The translations under genes and the position numbers were made by a program. The notes below the pieces were generated by a model that saw only the letters and a program-made list of their open reading frames with translations, searched no databases and was not told where the DNA came from. This document shows, piece by piece, positions 50,301 to 62,300 of a DNA stretch of 64,000 nt. Each line of letters begins with the position of its first letter. Position 1 is the stretch's first letter. The stretch is from Oxyruncus cristatus (taxonomy: Eukaryota > Chordata > Aves > Passeriformes > Cotingidae): assembly GCA_013399855.1 (NCBI GenBank), contig VXAY01002918.1, positions 1 through 64,000 on the forward strand, written 5' to 3'.

Positions 50301-53300
50301 TATTCTGTCTCTCCTGATTCAAATAATGTTGTTTTTTGTTTTTTTTTTCCTGTCAGGTCTTACATGAAACATTTCCCCATCATACATTTTTAATGAATGG
50401 TCTTATTCAAGGTGTTAAGGTAAGATATTTTTAAAACCTTTGACCTAAATATTCTGTCTTGTGTTTTAACTTGTCTCACCTGCATTCTTGATAAGAACTT
50501 ACAAAACAAACTTACCACATGGCTTTCTCAGCATGCATATAAATAATTGTTGTAGTTGGTGGCACTTACCTTATAAGGATTTGGCAGAAAAGGGATTTAG
50601 TGCAGTAGTCTGTACACTTAAGTTAAACTTAAGAGTGACTGTATTTGAATAAGAGACGTGAGCTAAAGTTAGCTGGAGTAGACTTCCAGTGTACAGAACC
50701 ATGCATTTACTAATGTTTGGAGTTACAGCACAGTTGGATTGATGGGTGCAGAATATACTAATTTGGAGGAAAATGTTCTTCTAAGCTAAAGTTCTGCAGT
50801 TAACAAACTTATGAAATCCTTTACTTATTCTGTGTAGCACTGAACAGGTTTGAGGTGAGGGCCTGCATTCTAGGTCTTCATGAAATGGTGAAAAATCTAG
50901 TATTTGATCCTTCATCAGTAATCCTGTACATCGAGCTCTGACCTTTGCCACTGGAACATCATAATAGTATCCCATAATCTCAAGTTGCCAAGCTTACTCA
51001 AGTGGTCCTTGTAGTTCTTGCAGTGTACAGATGTACTGTACACGATGAATACTTAATATAAAGCAATAAATGTTGTCTTAACTTTGTTTCAGAGAACAGT
51101 TAACGTTACCCCAAACTCTCTCTTAGAACAGTCCTAAAGACCTTTTAGTTAGAAATCTAGCACTAAGTCTCTTGGTAGAGGCTAAGAAAGTGTCATTTGT
51201 GGAACTGGACTGTATTTTGGAGATTTTAAAGAAGGTTTTTCAGTCTGTGACACTTCCATATTGAATTAAATGGATCTTGAAAAAACATATGCTGTTTCTT
51301 TTTATTTTTTTTTTTTAAATTTACTAAGGTTTAATAGATTAGAAACATAAAACATCAGAATCACGGAAAACTAGATTGTAGAAAAAATTGTGTACATTTT
51401 CAGTTATCGACAACTTTGTGTTTAATTTCAAATCAGTTTTAAATCTTAGTTCTTTCTTATATAGTGGTTAAAGGAAATGTATATATAGACATATTAATTG
51501 TTTTACTTCTGTCCCAGGGTTTTTTGTCCTTTCTCAGTGCTCCACTAATAGGTGCTCTCTCAGATGCGTGGGGAAGGAAATCTTTTCTTCTTCTTACAGT
51601 TTTCTTCACCTGTGTCCCTATTCCATTAATGCGAATAAGCCCATGGTAAGTGGTACAGATCTGTCAGTAGAGCAGGTATCCAATCAGAGGAGTAGTTTGG
51701 ATAGATGGGAAAGGGACAGTAAGACAGGGAAGCGGCTTTCCTTTCAAGACATGACTGCATTATGCTCTAACTTTTCTGTTTAAGTGGTGTTAAAACTGAG
51801 TATCTTAAAAGTAGAAATAATGAAATGTGATTTAGTAACTGTATTCACACAAGTAAAACAGTACTTGAAAGGATTTGATGGTCCTGTCTAACTCAGATTT
51901 AAGCTCAGCTGCCAGTTTTTTCCCCTTGATGATTCACAGTAATAAACATGTTTCTAAAGCCGAATGAACCTTAGCGTTTATTGGCCACAAAGAAGTATAA
52001 CTGCTGCAAATGAGATCTTCTATCTCTTTGATTAGGACATTGAAACAAAGTCAATACCCCTTTACTTAAAACTTTAGTTTCATTTACATTAATTGTGAAA
52101 CTTGCTTGATTACAAAAGAACTTCATGTGCATGGAATGCATTCAGATTTCAGCTGCCACAGCATTATATGATACTTTATTCCTTAACTGGCTGAGAAAAT
52201 TAGTTCTAAAATAGTTTGTTTTTCTTAACTTAAACTTGAGAGTGTAAAAATCCCTTCATGTCCTACAGGGACCACTTCTTTTAGGCTGATGTACAGAAGA
52301 ATATAAAAAATTAAGATGCTGTTTTCCAGTATTTAATTGAAACTGCACAGACATTCATCTCCAGTAAAGCTGTATTTTAGTTCTTGAGGAACACTTATCT
52401 TAATCTCAAATATGAACTTGCTTATTAGTAAGGTAAAAAGCAAGAGATCTTAGCTCAAACTTTCTAATTGTTGCTCTTAAATTTTTAGGTGGTACTTCGC
52501 AATGATTTCGGTATCTGGAATCTTTTCTGTTACCTTTTCTGTAATATTTGCCTATGTAGCTGATGTAACACAAGAACATGAAAGAACTACAGCCTATGGA
52601 CTGGTAAGATATGCTAAACTTTGAGGAAGGGGTCGGATTATGACCTCCCTATTGAACTGGTGTTTTGATGCACAGATTGTTTTCTGATTAATGTAAAGGA
52701 ATGAACCATGCCTCAAGACACAGAGTTCAGGCAATGAACAGAGTGCTGGCTGCTCACAGGAACAGAATAAAAATTTGACAACTTTACCTGCACAGAGGGC
52801 ATGTGTAACAAAACATGTCTTCTGTTTCACAAGCAAAACATGCAGTGTAGTTAAAGGCAGTGCAGGTTATTTAATAGTTCATCCAGCAATACCTATATCA
52901 CCTGTAAATTGCACTTTTAGTTCATATGACTTCTTTTTAATATAGAATGTCTTTTCCTATAGTCAAAACTGGTAGGAAGGATGAAAAGACATAATGCAGT
53001 ATTTTTAGTAACTTAGTCATGACCTTTCCTAATTAGCAAAAGATGGGGAAAATTATTCACTTAGTACAAACTAGCCCTTTCAGTAGTAATATAATTCCTG
53101 CTTAGTTTGCTTTCCTAGTATTTATATTAGTTTAGGATTTGGAGGTCTGTTGGTAGATGCCCTTAGCCTTTGAACATCTTTTATCCCTTTGTTTGCTGTG
53201 CATCTGTTTTCACCAAACAGATATTCATTGAATTGATTTTTGGCTGATTATGTGCTATTTTGGGCTGTTAAGAGTTTCCTCTATTTTCAGCCTTATGGAT

Positions 53301-56300
53301 ATACGATTACTCAGATGTTGATTTAGCACTTAAGAAAATTAAGGAATTAGTTCTCTTGGACTTTTGTGTATTGTTATAGCAGAGCACAAAATAGATTTAA
53401 AAGTTCTGAAATTCCCACTTTATTTCTGCTACATATAAAGAGGGCCGTAGGTCAATTTGGAGCATATATTTACCTGCATTCAAACAGTTTTTCGTGACAG
53501 AAACAGCTTTATCTAAAATTCTGTGCAGTGATAGACAAAAATGTAGTTCTTTTAATGAAGTCTGTTTCTGGTTGTTGTGCCTTTTCCTTATTTTTTTCCC
53601 CTAAATTGATATAAAGCTAAATTTCTAGCTTGTGTTCTTACTTATTCTGTAAAGTAGTGATGCTTTTACTTTGGGGACTGTAAAAGAGCAACAACAACAA
53701 AAAAAACCCAACAACAAAACACTTAGCTGCCATTTAACCTTTTTATGGTTATTTTTATAGTGATATTTAGTTACAACACTTGATTTTTTTATCATATTCT
53801 GCTGTGTGTGAATACAGTATATGATGTGTTAGTAGCTGCATCTCACTACAGTGTAGTGTGATACAACGCGTTCTTGTTGAAGTTGTTGTCAGAACTGTTG
53901 TCACAGCTAATGATTTCCTAGTTTGCTGTGCTATCCAGTGGTAGCTACGTGTTTAAAATGTCTGAAGTGTTAACAAAGGCATTATGTGTTATATTACTCT
54001 GTGTGTTACCCAAGAGTGCTGACAGCCAGGTTCACTTAGGCAGGCATTTAAGTGTGCTGACAGTATTTTCAGTCACATCACTTCGAATTCATAAGTAGAA
54101 AACAAAAAATTATTTTAGTGTATTTGAAAGTAAGAGGCATTTTCCTTTGAGCCAAACCTGCTCTTTGACTGCAAACCCTGTCTGGTGTGGTGTGCTGTTG
54201 AGGACGTTGGAGGGACTGTGTTTGGACCCATACTTACTGTTATAAGTGGCTGGTATTATTTTTTGGGGGTTTTGTTTGTTTGGGGTTCTTTTGTTTTTAA
54301 AACTTGAATTTTTACTGGTGTGCCTTTTTTTTTAAAAAAAAAAAAAAAAACAAAAACCTGGGTAGGAGTGGTGGTGGTGATGAATTTGTGAACTGCTCTT
54401 GTTGCACAGGTATCTGCCACCTTTGCAGCAAGCTTGGTGACTAGTCCTGCCATTGGAGCATACCTGTCTGCCAGCTACGGAGATAGTCTTGTCGTACTAA
54501 TGGCCACATTGGTGGCTGCTATGGACATCTGCTTCATCCTGCTGGCTGTACCAGAATCTCTGCCAGAAAAAATGAGACCTGCTTCTTGGGGATCTTCTAT
54601 ATCATGGGAGCAGGCAGATCCTTTTGCAGTAAGATGTGCTTCAATAAGTAGTTATTAAATATTTGGTGATTAATAAATAATAATTATTAATTGCGTTTTT
54701 TAATCTTGGGAAATCTTTAAGCTTATTGGTAGCTTGACTACTCAGTGTACTGTAATTTTGCTTCTCTGTTTTTGCCCAGAAAGATCTAGATACATTTCAA
54801 AACCAAAATCAAGACAAACTCTATGGATTAAATAATTTTTGATTTGAAAATAATGTTTCATGTGAAAGCCCAAGGGAAAATGCTGTACTTTTGTCACTTA
54901 TGTACTCTATTGTAAGAGAAATGCTGAATTCTTACACCACAAAAGTCAATATTTTAAAATTTTCCATATTCACTTTATGTTCGTACTTTTGGCAGTATCT
55001 CGATTTCCAATTTTGGTTACATTTGATTTCTTTCTAATACAGAACGGATCTATAAACCCTGCTTTTTCTACAGGCTTATATGGAAAAGGCTAAAACTTAC
55101 CGTGCAGTCTCTGTAGTAACTTGCTCACTTATTCAATTTGTGTTTGTGTTACACCTTGATACCTTGACAGAGGAAAGAATGATTGTTCTTCATGAGATGC
55201 ATCCTGCTAGGAGCTGGTTGTGAACACCGAGAGAGGAATGGCATGCTTGAAAGACTGCAGTTACAGAATTTCTTTTCCACAATGTATTTGTTCCTCAAAT
55301 TTAATTAATATCATGGGTGAACAAGTAAGAGAATTGTACAAGGAAAAAATGCTCTAATGATTTTTGAAAAGAAGCGGTTGTAAAGAGACTTTATTATTTG
55401 CTAACATCTTTCAAAACAGATTATTATGGAGATCAATTAGAAGATGTCATGCATTTCCCTAAATACTATATGATGCTGTTTTCAGGGAATAATTGCAATT
55501 TGGCATTGAACAGTAGCTTTAAAAATCTAGTGGAAGCTTTGCAGAAGAGTCAGATACCACAAACCTTATATAATGAGATTGTTTTTAACTTAACATTCAC
55601 CTTAACAGTTTCCATGTGTGATTTTTTTTTTTTTTTTTTTTTTTGATCCAATAAAATGGATGGGCAAATGCATGGGTAAAAATGGATTACAAAAAAAGTG
55701 AATTTACCTTCTGCTTGCTTTATCCTTTCATTAGACTTCGTATAAACATTCCAATCCTTGCTTTGTTACTTTGTTTTACAGTCTCTGAAAAAGGTTAGAA
55801 AAGATTCTGCGGTTCTCCTCATCTGCATTACGGTGTTTCTCTCCTACCTGCCTGAGGCCGGCCAGTATTCCAGTTTTTTTCTGTACTTGAGACAGGTAAA
55901 TGTTGGTGTCTTAACATCTTAATAAGGATGTCTAAATAAGTATTCCTGAGGACTTGTTTCTTGTAGAAGACTTTTCTCAGAAATCTGCTTTCTGGCAAAA
56001 TACAGCTTTAAAAGTAAAGGCAGGGTACTTTGCTGAGCAAAGAACTGAATAGCGCTTGACTCCCGATGATAAACCCTACAACAGCTTAAGCATGTGTTAA
56101 CCTTAAGCAGACCTTTGTTCCCATTCAGTGCAGCAGCGTCTGGGTGTTAAGGTGCGATCTTGCTTCCTACAGAGCTGTTGTGTTTATGGGAGGAAAAGAG
56201 AGCTCTAGTTTCCGGATACAGGACTTCCTCTGTCTCCTTTTTCTGAGGCATTTTTTTTTTCTTCTATGATTTTCTTGGCAAGCGGTCAAGGATTATTCTC

Positions 56301-59300
56301 GAAAGTGGATACTTCCTGTATGGATTTAGAGTATAAGCAGGGATCGGTGTTTTCTTTGAATAAGATATCTGTCTGCTCATGATTGTCCTGGGTTGTGTTT
56401 GGCATTTGTTTTTCATGCATTTTCTGCTTCTCTGCAGATTATAGGTTTCGGATCTGCTAGCATTGCGGCATTTATAGCTGTGGTAGGCATTTTGTCCATA
56501 ATAGCTCAGGTAAGCTTTATTTTTTATAGTGCTTTATTAAACAGTACAAACAGTGTTGAGGCAGACACTTCTTTAAGCTTGTCTGTAAACTTTTTACATG
56601 TTCTAATGTGCCAGTGTATCTTGCATTCGCGAAAGGTTATATTCCTTCTTTATTATGCATAAATTTCCTTCTTTTTGTCAGCTTTTGTTAGAAATACTGG
56701 ATCTTGGCATCACAAAATGAAACTAAAATTTGCTAAGCTTGGATCAGTAAATTCACTGGAAGTCTGACTTAAAATTATTAAAATGATGGAGTAAGTTGGT
56801 TGCTTAATATAAGGCTTTCTGAAAGGAAAGTGTGTTATTTTAGGCAAAAGTCACGCTACTCACACCTATTCAATTATCTCATGTTATCAAACTTACTTAC
56901 AAACAGTGCCAATATTGGTCTGGTCTGTCCAGAGTTACTTAAGATCAGCTTGGAGGCTGAGGAGCTGTGAGGCCTTTGGTATGTTGCTGTCATGCCTCTT
57001 AGCTGGCAACAGCGAGCTGGTTTTTGAACAGGTCCTTTGTATCTTTTGGAAATCATAGTTTTTATGGTATGATCTTTGGTATCTTTATGGATACAGTCTG
57101 TCTTCCTGTTGTGATGACAAGAAGAATGGCACATACAGCATGTTGTAACCTTGCTGCCATCTTTAGCAGAGTGAAGGTCTTACTGTTTTGGTGTAAACTC
57201 ATTCATCAGTGCTTGCCAGTTTTACTGGTGTCAGTTGTGGCCTTCATTATCAATTCAAGTCATTACATTAATCCTCAGTTTGTGGTTTGTTCTGATGCTG
57301 TGACATGCACTGACATTTGCCAGTCATACTTCATGCAGATGAGTGTTTTTGCTAAAAATCTCTCGAATGACTGCCCTTCTGGCTTATAATTTTCAGTGTT
57401 AAAAATGAGGAAACTCTATATTTTTGAACTCTTGGAAGAGTGCAGCTTATTGAAATAATCTTTGCTTCATAAATGCTCATTTGTGTTGGCATGTTGGATA
57501 TATCCAGGAAGAACTGAACACATGTAGATAGAATTAGTGTATTTTTGCTGTTTAGCATTCCAACTAGCTTTGTCTAAGGGTGAGAATCAAGAAAGCTAGG
57601 AAGAGAAACAAGACAAGAGAGGAAGTGTGCTGTGCTCTCAAGTCCTTCTGGTTCTTCTCTGTCTTTTTACTGATGCACTGCTGAGTTTCTCATGTTAAAT
57701 GAAAATGAGCGCTCCGTTAACTGAGTCAAGTTGCCCATATGGACTTTCTTTACTTGGAACCGATGGCTTCTTGCCATGAGTGTCTTGCTGTTGTACCTGA
57801 ATCGAGACCTCCTTCCCCCTCAGCAGTAACACTTCTAACAGCTGAGAAACACTCTTCTTCCATCAGGATTAGCTTCCGTGTGTGAATAAAAAGGTCGTGT
57901 CAGCGGTGTAAAGGGTCAGCAGAAAATATAATTAGTGGTGCCCAGGAACTGGCCTTGGCCAAGTTTCAGTGCATGTGATGAACTTGAAAAAGCAGCAGGA
58001 TTTCCTTGTTAGTTTTTGTTGTAAATTTGGATAATAAATCACCTGACCTAAAAAGTTAATTTTTTTTTCTGAGCTAACAGTCTTGTTTTCTCTACTATTT
58101 GTAGATATTGGTGAATTCAACTCATGTCCAGCCTCTACTATCTTAACTTGGTACCAGCTTTTATTTTGTGGAACTTTCTAGTGTGTAATGAAACAGGATT
58201 GTTGAGGTGGAAATGAAAGCCTGTTTGCAGCAGAAATAGACACTAGGATCTAATATCCATAGAGAAGGCAATACATACACTTCTTGATGTCCCGAAGTAG
58301 AAACCCCTTAAGAGTTAAGAATGTTTGTACATTAATATTGATATGACTCATCTGTATTTTGGACTCAATACAAGGCAAATAAGAGCACAAATAACATGAA
58401 TTTTGTCATCAGTTAAAAGGTCTTCTTGAATTACTTTGTGTAGCAGAAATTACTTTAACCATCTGGCTTTTTAAAACAACTTTTGGGTGAACCAATTTCT
58501 CTTGCAGACTGTGTTTCTCAGTATCTTGATGAGGTCTATAGGGAACAAAAACACAGTTCTCCTTGGCCTTGGCTTTCAAGTCCTTCAGCTGGCTTGGTAT
58601 GGTTTTGGATCTCAGTCTTGGTAAGTTCACATTTTCACAGGTACGTGCCTGTTAAGGAACAAAGGTTTTTTCCCAAGAAAGGCTACAATTTAGTTCTGTT
58701 TTCATGAGTATTTAAAAGTTCTGTGGACTAAGCATTCTCATTTTCATTACACTACCAAAATTTGGTCTGTATTTTGCATATGTAGGAATAATAAAATTTT
58801 CCATACCTATGGAGCATGGAAACAGCCCTTTTGAAAAGGGAGTCTTTGCACCACTGGTTCAGCTGAGTATTATATCTAAGAATGTGGTTAAAACTTTTTC
58901 TTAAAAGCCAATTAGTAGCATGTTCTCTCTTGTAATTCCACTAGGTCCTGGACCTATTCTTTATTCTGTTTTTCTAACATGCTGTCTTTGTTATAACTGT
59001 ATTTGGTCTTGGAAACTATCTAGGTCTTCTTTTGTAGGAGAAACTGTCTGTAAGTAAGGACAACTAGAACCATAAGCTAAGAACACCTTCTTCTTTACAA
59101 AGTTTGTCCTACTGACAGTGATGAAAGCTGTTTTTTTTGTCAGAGCACTTCCTAGTAGGTTATAGGAGCCTCGCTGGGATACCCTGGGGAATTGTTCCTT
59201 TGGAGAGGGAAAGCTCACTTCACACCCATTCGCCTCTTTTTCTCTGCTGTAATAGCTAGTGCAGAAGCAAATCAAGTGGTCTTCTGTTCTAACAAGTTCA

Positions 59301-62300
59301 GGATGCTTTATGGGAGGGGAGCAGGAAGAGGGTTCTAACCAGATGATTTCCAGTCTTTAGTGATTTTAGTAAGAGTATATTTTGAAATAGCATTAATCTT
59401 CAAATAAGGGTGCCCTTGTGGTCCTTTTGGGGGTGTGGGGAGTAATTACACTCTCATTTCTAATTCAAATGATGTACTTAACACAGGATGATGTGGGCAG
59501 CAGGAGCTATAGCAGCAATGTCAAGCATTACATTCCCAGCAATCAGTGCTCTGGTTTCACGAAATGCAGAGGCAGATCAACAAGGTGAGTATTGAATGAA
59601 TTCCTGTTTAGGCATCATACTGCTTTTTTCTATTTAGAAAGCAGAAGAGTTATGTAGGTGTACTTTCAGTTATCTTGGTGAGTAATATTTTTGCTTGGTA
59701 GTAGTTGTAGAAGTCTGACAAGCTATGTAGAGAGGGATTTTGTATTGCAAAGTGCATAGTTCATGTCTGGCCAGCTATTTTTTTAGCTTCCTTTGAAAGT
59801 ACTGCAAAAGCAACAAAACCTTTTTCTCTTTATATGTCTTTCCTTTTTCTGTTAGAAGGAATATTCTCTAAGTAGACAGTGAGGATTAATGTAACAATGC
59901 TGCCTTTTTAATAGAAACTAAAAGCACGTTTTACCAGATTAAAATAAGTGTATGCAAGAAGCTTTGTTCTCTGTGGAAAAGTTGTCCCTATTTAATATAA
60001 TAGTTCAGATTTTCAAGGAATAAAAGAGGAAGCCAGAGGAAGCCAAAGTAACTGGTGGATCTGAGCAGACAGAAAATTTATTGATGTGAAGAGAAATGTA
60101 CAGTCAGAAAGAACTTCCTCACTTAAAATGAAATGATCACTGGTGTATAATAACTAAATTTAGTGTTCTCTTAAAAAAATATCCTGTATATGTACGTTGC
60201 AAGTGTCAGTCTTGCTTTAACAACGGGAAGCTAGGTAAGTGCAGTTAATATGAGTGGTACCAAGTAGGTGCTCCTCCAGGAGGCAGATTTCTGATGAGTT
60301 TGAAAGGTGCAAAAGACAGTATTTTACATGGATTTTTTTTTTTTAATTGTTTCCCTCTCCCCCATTTTTTTTTCTTTTTCTAATGGAGACATCTAAAAGT
60401 TTTTTAAAGGCTTGTTTTCTGTTTGTATCAGGAAATGAATAGTTCAGTTTAGCTGACACAAGCCACTGAACCTTCATTTCACAGAGAGGGAACTGATGTT
60501 AATAGCTCCGGCTTGCAGTGGTTCCAGGAGTGAAGTTTCGCCACCTAGTGGCATGAGGATTTTAAACTTACATGTCCGCCTATGAAGTAAAAACCTGGAT
60601 AGCTGTCATTTTGGCATGTTTTCTTTGCTTCCATTTTACAAGTTACTGCCTTAAGAAGGCAGCAGATACACGGACTATTAATACAGTAAAAGGAACATTT
60701 TTTAGTATCTTAATGTGTAAGATCATAAAAAAACTTCTCACACTGTTGTCAAAATCACCTAAGTTGAAACAGAAATATTCCTATAGCACTTTGATTAATC
60801 AAGCTTTTAAAACAGTCCAGTGTAAAACTGCAGCCAGTTTTGTGAATTTTCTGCAGTACACTTGAATTTACTGCCCCGAATAAGTTACGTGGTACTTAAA
60901 TAAATGCTGGTCACAGTTTGTGCATATTTTGCTTATCATGATCCTTAACAGGTAGATACATTACTCTAAATTTCGCTTTGAAAATAAATTGAATGAATAC
61001 CACAGTCGAGCTCTGCTGTCATCATTGTAGCCTTTGGGTGAGGGTGGATGAACTCTAATATAAAATGAAACCTGGACATAAATTTCATCTCTCTTATTGC
61101 TTCCAGTAGCCTGCAAGTTAAGTGACAGAACTATGGTTATGCAGAGGATTATTTAAATCCAACAGGGTTGTCTTCAATGTATTTCTTTAGACTTTAGAAT
61201 GTAGAAATAATTACGAAATGAGCTTTTTTGGAACAGTCATTAGAATGCATTCAGAGCTCTTGGCTCTGAGCATTTCTTTCTTGATTAAAAAAAATGTAAA
61301 ATCCCACACTTTTTTTTTTAAAATTCATTAGGTGTTGTCCAGGGAATAATAACTGGAATAAGGGGACTGTGCAATGGCCTGGGACCAGCGCTGTATGGCT
61401 TTATTTTCTTTCTCTTTCACGTGGAACTGAATGAATTACTACCTGATCATACTTCTGGAAAAAAAGCAATGCAAGCTCCCAGTGACAAGGTAAGTTCAAA
61501 ATTTGGTGTGCAGTCTGCAGCGTATAACTCACGAGGGTAGGAATCTGTCTTTTTTTGTTGATTTAAGATCTTGGTACCTTATTCTTGAACTACTTAATTC
61601 TCACCTCTCAGCTTTATTAAGCTATTGAGATAGCACATAATTTAAATGTGGTAGTAAATATTTAGATTTACAGTAGTAGCAGGATTGGTTTCAGTATTGT
61701 AACAGAAGAAGGTAACTTCTTCTGATGTAAATTTACTGGAGGTAAAAGAGTTGGATTGAGGTTGTATCATTATAATTATCCACATGAGGCCCTTACAGCA
61801 AACTGCAGTCATAGACTGTGTTTGGAGAGTAATAATAACACTTGGCAATGCAATGAGCAAGGACTACTTTTTGAAGATTCTTATCCACAATAGTGTAATA
61901 TTCAAAAGCTGCTCCGGTAAATTAGCAAGTGAGGGTATTAATTTATGAAAGTTTCTTACATCTTTAAGTACTTGTGTGCATAGCACCTCTTGAAGGTTTA
62001 AGTAATACCATAAACTCTGCTGGTGTGGCTACATTCTTTACAGGTAGAAATCATCAACTGAAAATATAAGTCTCTGATTGTAACAGGAGTTGAAGGAAGG
62101 GAAATACCCTGTTACTGTGTGCTTAACTGCAGCTACTTTCCTCCTTCATATTAGCGTGGCTTTGTACATTTCATTTAGTAAAGAAAAAAGTAGACTGGGT
62201 TGACAGCTTTCATCTTCTGATTTTTATTTAATTGACTGTGATGCAGAAAAGTTGTTTAAGGTTAAAAAAAAAAAGCTGGATTGCTGACACTTTCTTTTAT

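Noticed and set aside
57024..57389. 121-codon open frame in MFSD14B intron 8
   Set aside because: No recognisable motif or splice context, and the composition is that of chance. A distinct retrocopy could not be identified.
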